Under the pieces are notes generated by a model, which made no database searches, was not told the origin of the DNA, and was given only the letters and a program-made list of their open reading frames with translations. A program made the position numbers and the translations under genes. Shown here piece after piece: positions 55,701 to 62,842 of a stretch of 64,000 bases of DNA. The stretch comes from CBDCTM01 sp965222005 (lineage in GTDB: Bacteria; Bacteroidota; Bacteroidia; Chitinophagales; Saprospiraceae). Positions within the stretch are counted from its first letter, which is position 1. Every line of letters begins with the position of its first letter. The DNA lies in NCBI GenBank assembly GCA_965222005.1, contig OZ244935.1, positions 3,906,001 to 3,970,000 of the forward strand. Reading direction: 5' to 3'.

Positions 55701-56473
55701 CCACAAATACCTGGGCTATTACTTCTTGTAATATCTCCAGGGCACGTCAATTCACATACTTCCGCACATGCGAATAATTGAATGTGATCAATAGAGATAT
55801 CACTTTCAAAAGTACTGATCGCACCATTGCCTTCACTCATACAAATCTGTACGGTTGGAGTCGTTCCAGCATAAGGAGTAAAGTCAATACTACCTTGCAA
55901 CCAAGGCTGGCAGTTCGCCGTCTGCTGCTGTCCGCTAACAGAAAATTCGCTAATACCATTGACAAAAATCTCCAGCGTACCGATGTTATCCCCGAACATA
56001 TGATACCAAAAAGACAATACATAAGGCGTATTCAAAGCCGGCGGATTTGGAGCTGGTACAGGGATCGGAGCAGACATACAGTGAGTTTCACCTGCCAATG
56101 TAAAGCTACCCTCTAAAAAGATAAATTCGCCATCATTAGATCCACCATTACAACCTGCAGTTGTTTCAGGACCAGTTCCGGATGATGGCGTGTCGCCTGC
56201 TATACTAATGGTAAGATCGTTAGCACCTACTGGTACAGGATCTTCTGTAAATACGCCGAAACCACCATCAAAGGTTTCGGTAAAAATAGCTGTTGCAGTT
56301 CTTCCCGCTCCGCAAGCAAAACCTGCCGGAGCATTGGGGAAGCCCGGAGTCGCCATACACTGATTAGGCGCTACACACGTCTGTCCTTCGGCATATTGCT
56401 GCCCAAACAAACAAGCCAGCATTACCATCAGCAGCACCGGGAGTTTATTTAAAGTAAAATTCTTTTTTTCCAT
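49745..56473 (-). CDS. Giant T9SS-secreted mosaic protein with HYR, P-domain, dockerin-like and cohesin-like modules
   Basis: 2,242 residues from the ATG at 56473 (MEKKNFTLNKL); the longer frame adds a basic, non-signal stretch. A signal peptide ends YAEGQ near residue 31. Visible modules: an N-terminal beta-sandwich with FSVSGQQQTA; HYR repeat (CPGDITRSNSPGICG, AFGNPITCSLDVTIND); P-domain near 690-860 (VNVSAPFIQDLDVALLM, LTSPSGTTVTLLDRP, NGTWTVTLVDAV); many further HYR-like, Cys-rich repeats; a carboxypeptidase-regulatory-like unit (ISGNITNEDGEDVEQVEVHL); two dockerin-type Ca loops (NPLNGVSTFDLVLISKHIL and DINNSGTITTFDIVELRKLI); a cohesin-like domain (YTVDFKAADFAAAGYQFTLN); and a T9SS tail (QPNPFKDETTIGFVLPQ). 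No catalytic domain is recognised. It probably acts as an adhesin or scaffold at the surface. It is downstream of, and probably co-transcribed with, the small exported protein. Confidence 0.85.
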   Translation of the reverse strand: MEKKNFTLNKLPVLLMVMLACLFGQQYAEGQTCVAPNQCMATPGFPNAPAGFACGAGRTATAIFTETFDGGFGVFTEDPVPVGANDLTISIAGDTPSSGTGPETTAGCNGGSNDGEFIFLEGSFTLAGETHCMSAPIPVPAPNPPALNTPYVLSFWYHMFGDNIGTLEIFVNGISEFSVSGQQQTANCQPWLQGSIDFTPYAGTTPTVQICMSEGNGAISTFESDISIDHIQLFACAEVCELTCPGDITRSNSPGICGAFVDIPVIASGCNNPVINDFTGTTATGAVFPVGTTTVTFSTTDAFGNPITCSLDVTINDTEAPTINGCDDINTTLDPGDCCFVLNLGAVTADDNCGGVGMPASISTQFNNGNGASGNMFDVTNLSAFPVEILSYEGNIEPFGGPPDISVYFTTTANTYVGNENNAAAWTLVGTANNVISLGQNTPTPYDVGNTFILQPGETKGIFVSDNTSSIDYTNGNLTIDDGVLQIDAGIGRGVNVGNPFAGAIFANRIWNGTLVYQELRDIDVVRTDNTGIMSGDCLEIGTYTLEFMATDGFGNVATCEKTIQVNEYPNPRTSLSCNDDVQISLDENCEGIVGADDILEGGPYGCYDTRYGVIIDRNGDGVYDPAEGDALDASDIGACYNVQVMDLVTSNSCWGSFCVEDKLLPDLVCEDLTVLCSADLTPGATVDLSGIAIGTDVASVASAQTATGTFDVNVSAPFIQDLDVALLMTYNIVNELTFSLTSPSGTTVTLLDRPNCANNDLDVTFDDEATLTHVDFNNTCNPSPAISGTFQPLQALSAFDGENPNGTWTVTLVDAVGFVSGGTLDQITLLFSGTQVISFPTDGVGTITGPNPDGTYTVSGFDACGDALLEYTDNRIDRQCADGTLLRTWKVTDGSGNMKTCLQTITLTRATLADVIPPPDYNGIDQPTLKCENRCGGEAELADNAVCGPDNIYWNVLPSTHPYAGHPSPYDGKTWPCGVVKCFGTGVPGGANCGDIQSTFEDTRINICQTGSSDGCYKILRKWTILDWCTGEVQFHNQTIKVEDDEAPVLSDLEDLTISTDVWRCEADWIATTPWIDDNCSEILDYTVSSTGGTVEFTGGRWIIRGLLPGCYDVTYTASDCCGNVAEETIELCVIDDVPPVAICDQHTVVSITRTGNINNDNLGISKIFAETFDDGSFDNCSDQVWFKAIRMDEYDSDGDGKTPETVPQGDWEAIDCEGVNGDDDLRRSPPWHPNYNLVQAYFDDYVKFCCADIADGPIMVVFAVFDVDPEPYTFGKQFPNLVPANEDPDDYNGVLPEAMEPGAPLDGHFSLCMVEVTVQDKLPPVVVAPPSLTVTCDFWFEFDPDNPSDYTDALDEVFGKVIEGSADPLDRDSIVTRDRVCPAHPRFAEFAPPSIFDDPCYDDQYDIFWGYDGYVIDNCNIDLEQTIIPALHCGRGDIIRRWRAADDAGNWSNIATQVVTIIDCKEWYVPTSCWRFTPKDVGDCDLVNIGGTLEYRRKLIEWPCDIELNRCQGPIDEVFKPENLDVFFDQDRRPRLDDDNCSLLASTYVDRSFVFVDSSCIKIFRDWTVIDWCLYEDFVNGVYFGEWEWHWTQVIKLLNNVGPTFDNCSQTVCGYGNPGNPNAPQCVGEVTIDPGISDDCTKLEELRIDWKLDLDNDGNYDAFGYSDTYGNVYPFPNPDGLPVTRFAAEDYAITGFYPVGTHRILWAAEDGCGNFNICEYILTIEDCKPPTAYCLPGVSTIPMPVAAGGYIDIWASDFDLDSYDNCTAQEDLIFSFSNDINDRSIRRTCDDVTGLPESLTIYVWDEAGNYSTCEVGLLLNDCDDQTQYNISGNITNEDGEDVEQVEVHLEGSMTDMEMTGTSGQFGFEFLPELQNYTVRPEKDINPLNGVSTFDLVLISKHILGVDDLDSPYKMIAADINNSGTITTFDIVELRKLILFINTDFPNNTSWRFVDAHFAFPNPANPFETTFPEVMNVNSLNTHINDANFVAVKVGDVNGSARPNNLIGSDGRNAVSDLVFRVDDKQLTAGTEYTVDFKAADFAAAGYQFTLNFDKNAAAFAGVEAGELTKLTKANFGLSLLDKGVITTSWANSSTVELDDDAVVFSVTLRAKRDVLLSEVLSVSSDYTAAEAYNAELDLMNVELEFNTTGAVSADEFALMQNQPNPFKDETTIGFVLPQASTATLTVYDVSGRVLKVYKRECAKGYNEVSINRSELAGVGVLYYTLQSDDNSATKKMILLD

Positions 56474-56478
56474 GAGAT
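56459..56478 (-). repeat. 20-bp exact repeat at the start of the giant gene
   Basis: The plus-strand sequence ATTCTTTTTTTCCATGAGAT is identical here and at 56939-56958, exactly 480 bp apart. Each copy spans an ATG and the codons MEKKN plus five upstream bases. Confidence 0.85.
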
Positions 56479-56518
56479 AAGTAAGTTTTGATTTTTTAAA
56501 TAACAATAGCTAAGTAGG

Positions 56519-56953
56519 CTATTGCCTTAAAAAGTTCACCAAATTATTGAATGCTGCGTCACCAAAATCTGGATTCGTTTCGCTACCGATATCGATAGTC
56601 AACAGCTCGTCCATATTCAGTTTATTACCATTAGCATCTACAGCAAATTCGCCATATGCCTGATTCAAAGCAGTAATAAGTGCTTCACCATATCCTAATA
56701 ACTCCCAGGTATGGTTGTACAGATTTGCTTTTCGTTCCGCAAATATCTGCGCACTAGACCCAATAGGTAATGCATCAGAAGTAGCAATCAAACTCGGCAC
56801 TTCACTTTCCAGCATTTCTTGTGCTGCTGCATTCGATACCAGAGGAGGATAGTATTGAGCAGAAGCCTCACTGCTAAAAAAGAAGCTGGCCAGAAAGAAG
56901 CACACAACAAGTCCATACTGCCATGGCATCCTTTTTACATTCTTTTTTTCCAT
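56519..56953 (-). CDS. Small exported protein upstream of the giant secreted protein
   Basis: 144 residues. The N-terminus MEKKNVKRMPWQ is followed by the hydrophobic YGLVVCFFLASFFFSSEASAQ, a Sec signal cleaved near residue 33. The mature part of about 110 residues is acidic and helical (NAAAQEMLESEVPSLIATSD, ELLGYGEALITALNQAYGEF, FGDAAFNNLVNFLRQ). I do not recognise the family. It has no T9SS tail. It lies 45 bp upstream of the giant gene on the same strand and shares with it a 20-bp identical sequence around the start codon. A chaperone or secretion-partner role for the giant protein would be a guess. Confidence 0.7.
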   Translation of the reverse strand: MEKKNVKRMPWQYGLVVCFFLASFFFSSEASAQYYPPLVSNAAAQEMLESEVPSLIATSDALPIGSSAQIFAERKANLYNHTWELLGYGEALITALNQAYGEFAVDANGNKLNMDELLTIDIGSETNPDFGDAAFNNLVNFLRQ

Positions 56954-56958
56954 GAGAT
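56939..56958 (-). repeat. 20-bp exact repeat at the start of the small exported gene
   Basis: Second copy of the repeat at 56459-56478, again spanning the ATG and first five codons. Confidence 0.85.
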
Positions 56959-57645
56959 TGAAAAATTTAATTACGTTAATAAATTGTTTTTATATAGGTA
57001 ATAGTATTAATGCAAACTATGGCTGCAAGACTTTGCTCACTTCCATAGCGCTACAAATGAAGGATGTATTCGTAGCAAATGGCAGCCTTTTTAATAGCTG
57101 CCGTTAGCTTTGAAAAATTCGGGTTTTTTTGAGAAAAGTTGAAAAAGAGATTCTTCTCCTTTCAAAAATTTGGTACAGTATGATTTTGTCTGGCCACCTA
57201 TGTTGATCTGATAATTCCAACTTGCACTAAACAGACCAAATGGATTCAAGTCAAGGAAATAACTTGATTTTGCAAATCATCGGTTAAATAAAGGGAGAAA
57301 ATATTTGAGCTAAGAACTGTACATTCCTAATAGTTGCAAGGTATAAATAATTTTTGATTTTCGCCTACCCGATTTAGGGTATAAAGTGCAAGGAACGCTA
57401 AATTTTCGCCTTCCTCATTCCTCTTGTTTTTACTCATGCTACGAAGCTCCGCCCTGCCTTGTCTAAAATAATATTTGCCAACCGTCGTCTCAAAAACGAT
57501 TTTTAAACATGAGCTAAACAACTACGTGCGACAGTTGTTGTTTGTTTCGAAATAACAATGTTGGGCAATTGCTTTAAATGCTGAAGCCGCATTGCCGTTT
57601 ACACAATGAAGTTGTTTAGAAACTATTGGCCTGGCTGTAAATTGC
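56954..57645. other. 692-bp AT-rich intergenic region
   Basis: No convincing gene. A 64-codon minus-strand frame at 57327-57521 (VGKYYFRQGRAELRSMSKNK) lacks protein-like support. Hairpins: GGCAGC/GCTGCC around 57080-57105 and AACAACT/AGTTGTT at 57517-57539, the latter followed by another AGTTGTTTAG around 57609-57618. I found no exact TAnnTTTG box for the gene starting at 56953. Confidence 0.4.
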
Positions 57646-58071
57646 TTAGGAAATACCCAAAAAATAGACGGTGCCAGCCAGCCGGTACGGCGTCATACCT
57701 TCCGGAATCTCCTCATCAACGGAGAATTTCTGGCGGATCAGCCGATACACACCGTAAACTACCTCGCCATTAACAATAAGCGAACCCTGCTGATCGCCGA
57801 TTGCATCATTTACACAAAAGACCAGGATAAAGCCGGCCAACCCGTACTCGGGCCGTTCGATAAAAGCGCCAGCCTGGATGGCATCCGACATGCCCAAAGG
57901 CCGTATCAGGTCTCTGTATTTTACATTGGTGGGAGGCTGTAGGATGCTCTTTTTACCCGTTTGAGTCCCATCAGTAACGATAATGGTGAGACCTTTATCA
58001 GATGGAGTAAACTGAGCCAACAGTATGACAGGAAAGAGGAAAATAGATAGAAACAAAAGTAGTTCTCTCAT
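57646..58071 (-). CDS. Small exported protein, unknown
   Basis: 141 residues. A signal peptide (LLLFLSIFLFPVILLAQ) is cleaved near residue 20. The mature part is a compact mixed fold (GLTIIVTDGTQTGKKSILQP, YGLAGFILVFCVNDAIGDQQ, SLIVNGEVVYGVYRLIRQKF). I do not recognise the family; the balanced composition and clear signal argue that it is a real gene. It stands alone, divergent from tRNA-Arg, and ends before a long non-coding region. Confidence 0.65.
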   Translation of the reverse strand: MRELLLFLSIFLFPVILLAQFTPSDKGLTIIVTDGTQTGKKSILQPPTNVKYRDLIRPLGMSDAIQAGAFIERPEYGLAGFILVFCVNDAIGDQQGSLIVNGEVVYGVYRLIRQKFSVDEEIPEGMTPYRLAGTVYFLGIS

Positions 58072-58221
58072 GATTTTTCGTCAATTTAGTTAACAACTGA
58101 AGGTGCAATTTTTTAGCCGTTTTTTGATTAACGGAAACTTCGGAGGCCAGATTATCAGCAACATACACAATTCTTCATTTCTCCAAAAATTTATGGGTAC
58201 TCTTTTCGGCTTTTCACTGTT

Positions 58222-58255
58222 TTGCCAGAGAAAAACCTAAAAATATATAAATTTG
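58222..58255 (+). promoter_or_regulatory. Promoter for tRNA-Arg
   Basis: TTG at 58222-58224 and TAAATTTG (TAnnTTTG) at 58248-58255, separated by 23 bp, end 11 bp before the tRNA. Confidence 0.6.
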
Positions 58256-58266
58256 CACCAAATCCA

Positions 58267-58341
58267 GGCTCCGTAGTACAATGGATAGTATGTGGGTTTC
58301 CGGAGCCCAAGATACAGGTTCGATTCCTGTCGGAGCTACCA
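58267..58341 (+). tRNA. tRNA-Arg (anticodon CCG)
   Basis: A 75-nt cloverleaf including an encoded CCA. Acceptor GGCTCCG/CGGAGCT (first pair G-T), D-stem GTAC/GTAT, anticodon stem TGGGT/GCCCA with loop TTCCGGA giving anticodon CCG (reads CGG), T-arm ACAGG-TTCGATT-CCTGT, discriminator A. Unlike the other two tRNAs here, CCA is encoded. Confidence 0.94.
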
Positions 58342-58353
58342 GGATTAAATAGC

Positions 58354-58396
58354 AAACGCCTAATTCATTGATTATCAATGGTTTAGGCGTTTTTTG
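58354..58396 (+). terminator. Terminator after tRNA-Arg
   Basis: AAACGCCTAA (58354-58363) pairs with TTAGGCGTTT (58383-58392), with an inner CATTGAT/ATCAATG stem, and a T-run follows. Confidence 0.8.
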
Positions 58397-58473
58397 CTAT
58401 TCTTTTCAACTACGGTGGGCGGGAAACGGCACTATTGTATTTGCGTTTACAAAAAGAATCAAAAACCAAATGA

Positions 58474-58952
58474 CATGTACTTCAAATTCTTATGTTTCCT
58501 CTGCCTGATTGGCATACTGCCACTGGCTTGTAAGACAAATACTTCAAACGGAAAGCGGCCAGCACCGGCCCACAAGCCATGCACCTGTACATCCACGCTA
58601 CGGAAGCATCTTCTCATCCTGAAAAAGGCCTGCAAGCCGCGAACCGACTGCGTTTTCGGGTGCCGGGGAGTGGCCACCTGCTGCATATGCCTTCCCATTT
58701 GTATATCAATGTGGGCAAGTATCATGAAGGCTCAATGGCCAATGAGCGGGCCGTGAAGGAAGATAGTATGTATGTAGATGCCTGCCATGCTGCGGGGATC
58801 TGGACAAGCTCAAAGAGAATGGTTAGGCTCTTATCGGGCTATCCAGAAGCCTGGAAGCACAAGGCAAAATGGCCGAAGCTGCCAGGGCAAGGCTGCGTTT
58901 CAAAAAAGCCTGGCAATAGGCAGATACCGGCCTTAAGTCATCCGTTTTATGA
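58474..58952 (+). pseudogene. Decayed TPR-lipoprotein gene
   Basis: The start MYFKFLCFLCLIGILPLACKTN is an intact lipoprotein signal. The reading then has to switch to another frame, where HLYIHATEASSHPEKGLQAANRL is followed by HMPSHLYINVGKYHEGSMAN. This is the signature of a family of tetratricopeptide-repeat proteins normally several hundred residues long. The frame is lost again near 58800. A third frame near the end reads GKMAEAARARLRFKKAWQ, a TAG at 58917, then ADTGLKSSVL and a stop at 58950-58952, matching the usual C-terminus of the family. So the gene has a large internal deletion, at least two frameshifts and one in-frame stop. The identification rests on remembered family motifs. 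Confidence 0.75.
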
Positions 58953-59098
58953 AAAAAGAAATGGCAATGCTCTGATTTCCTTTGGCCCGCTAATACTGGC
59001 AATATTGTACCGAGTAGCACACATGGTAATTTTCTGTTTTTAAATGTGATTGCCCTGTACCCCTCTAATTCTATACCTGCCGTGTACAGAAAAATCCT

Positions 59099-59106
59099 TA
59101 ATTTTG
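59099..59106 (+). promoter_or_regulatory. -7 box for the S46 peptidase gene
   Basis: TAATTTTG fits TAnnTTTG and lies 45 bp before the ATG at 59151. No clear -33 element. Confidence 0.5.
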
Positions 59107-59150
59107 CCCACCTTTCAGTATGTTAGATTATTAACCAAATTACTTTACCA

Positions 59151-61229
59151 ATGAAATTGTTAGCAAAATATACGCTCGTTGCGCTCATGTTGGCTGTGAC
59201 CGTTAGCCTTTCCTTTGGCCAGCAAAAGGAAGCCAGTCCTTTTGACTTTGGCCGGATGTGGACCTTTGAGAATCCGCCGGTAGAATGGTTTCAGAAGGAA
59301 TATGGCATCAAGGCTGATAAGGATTGGTTCAAGGACGTTCAAATGTCGTCGCTGCGCTTTGCCACCTGGTGCTCTGCCAGCTTTGTCTCGCCGGATGGCC
59401 TCATTATGACCAACCACCACTGTTCCAGAGATGTGGCCGTTTCGATCCAGAAGGAAGGAGAAAATTTTGACAAAAACGGCTTCTACGCCGCTACCAAAGC
59501 GGATGAACGCCGGGCTCCCGACCTCTTTGTGGAGCGCCTGGTCATGATAGCAGATATTACCGATGAGGTGAAAGCACAAACGACAAAAGCCGAAACCGAT
59601 GCCGATGCCCTGGCCTTGAGGAGGGAAGCGCTCGAAAGCATTAAGGAGAAATACAGCGCTATGAACGGCTGGAAAGGCTTGCGCCTCCAAACAGTTACTT
59701 ACTACTCTGGGGGCAAGTACTCCTTGTACGGGTATAAACGCTATGACGATATCCGGCTGGTGCTTATCCCCGAGTACAATCTGGGCTTCTTTGGTGGCGA
59801 TCCGGATAATTTCACCTATCCGCGCTATAGCCTCGACTTTACCTTTTGGCGGGCATACGATGAAAACGGCCAACCATTGAATACCAAAAGGCATCACCTT
59901 GAGTTCAATCCCGATGGCATCGAAGAGGGTACGCCAGTATTTGTGGTGGGCAATCCCGGCAGCACAGAGCGTTATCGGACGGTTGCACAGTTGGAATATG
60001 ACAGAGATTATCGCTACAAGTTTTTGCATCGTTGGCTCAGCGATCGCCGGGACCTCTTTCAGGAAGAGTACGATATGATGAAGAAAGATGAGTCAAAGAG
60101 CCAGGAAGCACAGGAGTTATTGGGTACCATCAACAATTTCTCTAATTCCATCAAAGCCATTGGCGGCATCATTGGCGGGCTACATGACAAAGAGCTGTTT
60201 GACCGCAAAAAGCAAATGGAGCGAAAGATTCGCGCCGCTTCGCCAGGTGTCAATCATTGGGATGTGTTGGACAGCGAATACAAAAAACTACTACCTCATG
60301 GTTGGGCCGTTTCATACCTGAGCCCTTCGCCCATAAATGGAAAGATATTTCAACTCATGCATCAGCTGTATGGCTATAAGCAGATGCTGGGCAGCGCAAG
60401 TGAAGAGGACAAGGACAAGGCCAAAGAAGACATCATCAATCTTTCTAAATCTGTGGAAAAGAAGGACTTTCAGCTCCTCAGCTTGGTGTTGAATGAAATA
60501 AGAGATCATGTATATCCGGGTGATAATACCGTGAAAAATTTGCTCGCTGGCAAATCCGTTGATGCCTTTGTGAAAATGTTGAAGCATGATTCCAAACTGC
60601 TCCAATCCGAAAAGGATGCTGCCAAATGTTTGGCCAAGGATAAAAACATTACCAAAAGCAAAGACCCGCTCATTAAAGCGGCCGACAACCTGATCCCTAA
60701 GTATATGGAAGCGGGCAATGCATTTCGTGGCTCTTCACCTAAGCGCAAGGCATTGGAAGCCAAAATTGCCAACCAGGTGTTCAATGTTTACGGAACATCC
60801 TTGCCACCCGATGCTACCTTTACCCTTCGCATTTCGGATGGTATAGTAAAAGGCTACGAATACAATGGTACCACAGCACCCATAAAAACGACCTTTTTTG
60901 GTTTGTACGACAGGTACTACTCGCACAACAAGACCTTCCCCTGGGACTTGCCCAAGCGTTGGCAAAACCCGCCAATGGGCTTACTAAAGTCTCCTTACAA
61001 TTTTGTGTCAACCAACGACATCATCGGCGGAAATTCCGGCAGCCCGGTGATCAACCAGAAAGGAGAAGCGGTAGGCCTCATCTTCGATGGCAATATTGAA
61101 TCGCTACCGGGTAATTTTATTTATGACGAAGAGTACAATCGTTCCGTATCCGTTCACGCCGGCGGTATTTACGCTGCTTTGAAGTACATATTCAAAGCAG
61201 ACCGCTTGCTGAAGGAATTGGTCGATTAA
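59151..61229 (+). CDS. S46 family dipeptidyl-peptidase (DPP7/DPP11-like)
   Basis: 692 residues. A signal peptide ends SLSFGQ near residue 24. The mature protein has the chymotrypsin-like S46 layout: FATWCSASFVSPDGLIMTNHHC (nucleophile partner His90, Cys74/Cys91 pair), FGGDPDNFTYPRYSLDFTFW carrying the catalytic Asp region, VFVVGNPGSTERYRTVAQLEY, a helical domain in the middle, and DIIGGNSGSPVINQKGEAVG with the catalytic Ser629. S46 peptidases remove dipeptides from oligopeptides in the periplasm of Bacteroidota. Specificity (hydrophobic DPP7 versus acidic DPP11) depends on one S1-pocket residue that I cannot place safely by eye; GLIFDGNIESL is the segment to inspect. It has its own promoter and a very strong terminator. 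Confidence 0.93.
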   Translation: MKLLAKYTLVALMLAVTVSLSFGQQKEASPFDFGRMWTFENPPVEWFQKEYGIKADKDWFKDVQMSSLRFATWCSASFVSPDGLIMTNHHCSRDVAVSIQKEGENFDKNGFYAATKADERRAPDLFVERLVMIADITDEVKAQTTKAETDADALALRREALESIKEKYSAMNGWKGLRLQTVTYYSGGKYSLYGYKRYDDIRLVLIPEYNLGFFGGDPDNFTYPRYSLDFTFWRAYDENGQPLNTKRHHLEFNPDGIEEGTPVFVVGNPGSTERYRTVAQLEYDRDYRYKFLHRWLSDRRDLFQEEYDMMKKDESKSQEAQELLGTINNFSNSIKAIGGIIGGLHDKELFDRKKQMERKIRAASPGVNHWDVLDSEYKKLLPHGWAVSYLSPSPINGKIFQLMHQLYGYKQMLGSASEEDKDKAKEDIINLSKSVEKKDFQLLSLVLNEIRDHVYPGDNTVKNLLAGKSVDAFVKMLKHDSKLLQSEKDAAKCLAKDKNITKSKDPLIKAADNLIPKYMEAGNAFRGSSPKRKALEAKIANQVFNVYGTSLPPDATFTLRISDGIVKGYEYNGTTAPIKTTFFGLYDRYYSHNKTFPWDLPKRWQNPPMGLLKSPYNFVSTNDIIGGNSGSPVINQKGEAVGLIFDGNIESLPGNFIYDEEYNRSVSVHAGGIYAALKYIFKADRLLKELVD

Positions 61230-61257
61230 ACTGCTGATTATCAAAACTTTATATGGT

Positions 61258-61303
61258 GCCAGCGGTTTGACCATCCGGTCAAACCGCTGGCTTTTTAGCT
61301 TTT
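61258..61303 (+). terminator. Strong rho-independent terminator
   Basis: A perfect 15-bp stem (61258-61272 with 61277-61291; arms start GCCAGCGG and end CCGCTGGC) with a 4-nt loop is followed by TTTTTAGCTTTT. Confidence 0.93.
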
Positions 61304-61373
61304 CTGCAATCCTTCCGATGTGCTAGTTGGTCTCCTTTGTCTAAATCTTTCTGCACCCAAACCCATAAAGTAT

Positions 61374-61381
61374 TATTTTTG
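61374..61381 (+). promoter_or_regulatory. -7 box for the small membrane protein gene
   Basis: TATTTTTG fits TAnnTTTG, 45 bp before the ATG at 61426. It overlaps the GTG that begins the longest frame within a few bases, favouring the later ATG. Confidence 0.5.
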
Positions 61382-61425
61382 TAGTGCAGGTAGCTACCTG
61401 TTTTTTTGAATGTAAAGACTTGATT

Positions 61426-61641
61426 ATGAGAAAATTAAACAGATTGACCCGAATGGCTCTGGTGCTGGGATTCATTGCACTGATCGGATTACTGCTTTCA
61501 GCATTCGCCCTGACAGACATCTATCGCCAAGCCGAGCCGGACCTGAGCATGGAATGGGCGGTGGTGAGGTTAAGCTTTCTATTTACCCTGATGTTCATTG
61601 CTATGGCTTGTATCACTTTGCTAAAGGTGCTGCGCATTTAG
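61426..61641 (+). CDS. Small two-helix membrane protein
   Basis: 71 residues from the ATG at 61426 (MRKLNRLTRM). Two membrane helices are evident: MALVLGFIALIGLLLSAFAL and LSFLFTLMFIAMACITLLKVL, joined by an acidic loop (YRQAEPDLSMEW). Family not recognised. It sits 90 bp upstream of the SPFH gene and may share its transcript. Confidence 0.65.
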   Translation: MRKLNRLTRMALVLGFIALIGLLLSAFALTDIYRQAEPDLSMEWAVVRLSFLFTLMFIAMACITLLKVLRI

Positions 61642-61731
61642 GAGTCAGGTCTTATTACTTTGATAGAGATTTTTGGTATCTTTCGCTGCTATTAGCTAGA
61701 ACTATTTACTAACTAAAAGATAATCAATAAC

Positions 61732-62739
61732 ATGGGCTTATTTGATTTTATAAGAGGCGAATTTATTGAAGTGATCGATTGGGTGGAGCAGGGAAATGAC
61801 ATCGTATTGTGGAAATTTCCTGATAAGGACGCCAACATTAAGTATGGCGCCAATCTCACCGTGCGCGAGTCGCAAATGGCGCTCTTCCTAGATGAAGGCC
61901 GCATGGCAGATGTATTTGAACCAGGCCGCCACGAGCTGATAACCGACAATATACCGATACTCACCACATTGCGCAATTGGGACAAGGGCTTTCAATCGCC
62001 CTTCAAAGCGGATGTCTATTTTATCAGTACCCGGATATTCACCAACCTGAAGTGGGGTACCCAAAATCCCATCATCCTCCGCGATCCGGAATTCAAGCAG
62101 GTGCGGGTAAAGGCTTTTGGTGTGTACTTTGTGCGGGTCAGCAATGTGGAATTGTTCTTCAATGAATTTGCCGGAACCCACCAGGTTTTGCGCATCTCCG
62201 ATGTAGAAGAGCGTTTGCGTGATATCGTCTCGCCCAAATTTGCCGAAGCGATTGCCGAAGCTCGCGTTTCGGTACTCGATATGGTAGCCAATTATACCGA
62301 GCTGGGCGAAAAGGTCACGCCGATCCTTCAAAATGAGCTGGATCCTTTTGGTATCGAATTGACAAAATTCCAGATCACGAGCACCTCGCTGCCTAAAGAA
62401 GTGGAAGCCTTTTACGACAAGATGACCAATATGAATATGGTAGATGATATGGGCAAATTCAGTCAATTTCAAACAGCACAGTCTATCGAAAAAGCAGCCG
62501 AAAATCCGGGCGGCGGGGCAGGAGAGGGGCTCGGCATGGGCATGGGTTTCGGAATGGCCAACCAGATGATGCAGCAGCAAATGCAACAAAACAAGCCAGC
62601 GCAGCAGGCCGATTCCAAAGCACAAACCCGCGAAGAAATCATGGACACGCTCAAAGAATTAGGCCAGCTCAAAGAATCAGGGGTTTTGACGGAGGAAGAG
62701 TTTGAAGCCAAGAAAAAGGAATTGCTGGGGCGATTGTAG
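61732..62739 (+). CDS. SPFH-domain protein with C-terminal SHOCT motif (YdjI-like)
   Basis: 335 residues. Residues about 1-230 match the SPFH-type 'virion core protein-like' family: MGLFDFIRGEFIEVIDWVEQ, VRESQMALFLDEGRMADVFEPG, TDNIPILTTL, VKAFGVYFVRVSN, DPFGIELTKFQITSTSLPKEV. A Gly/Met/Gln-rich linker (GLGMGMGFGMANQMMQQQM) follows. The last 35 residues form a SHOCT motif (LKELGQLKESGVLTEEEFEA), a short oligomerisation helix pair. No membrane segment. In other bacteria such proteins are encoded beside zinc-ribbon membrane proteins, as here, and are thought to assemble at the membrane under envelope stress. The exact role is unknown. Confidence 0.87.
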   Translation: MGLFDFIRGEFIEVIDWVEQGNDIVLWKFPDKDANIKYGANLTVRESQMALFLDEGRMADVFEPGRHELITDNIPILTTLRNWDKGFQSPFKADVYFISTRIFTNLKWGTQNPIILRDPEFKQVRVKAFGVYFVRVSNVELFFNEFAGTHQVLRISDVEERLRDIVSPKFAEAIAEARVSVLDMVANYTELGEKVTPILQNELDPFGIELTKFQITSTSLPKEVEAFYDKMTNMNMVDDMGKFSQFQTAQSIEKAAENPGGGAGEGLGMGMGFGMANQMMQQQMQQNKPAQQADSKAQTREEIMDTLKELGQLKESGVLTEEEFEAKKKELLGRL

Positions 62740-62757
62740 GGCTTGGGGAAATAGACG

Positions 62758-62818
62758 GTCAGATGGTAAGACTGGCAGGCAATAGATTGTCAGACCTTCC
62801 ACTATCTCACCATCTGAC
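62758..62818. repeat. 10-bp inverted repeat between SPFH and zinc-ribbon genes
   Basis: GTCAGATGGT (62758-62767) pairs perfectly with ACCATCTGAC (62809-62818), with a 41-nt loop containing further AGTGG/CAGAC-type short repeats. The element fills most of the 103-bp gap. No T-run follows. Confidence 0.5.
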
Positions 62819-62842
62819 TTCTCAGCTCCCACCATCTCAAAA

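Noticed and set aside
57327..57521. 64-codon minus-strand frame in the long gap
   Set aside because: No signal, domain or promoter; kept as non-coding.
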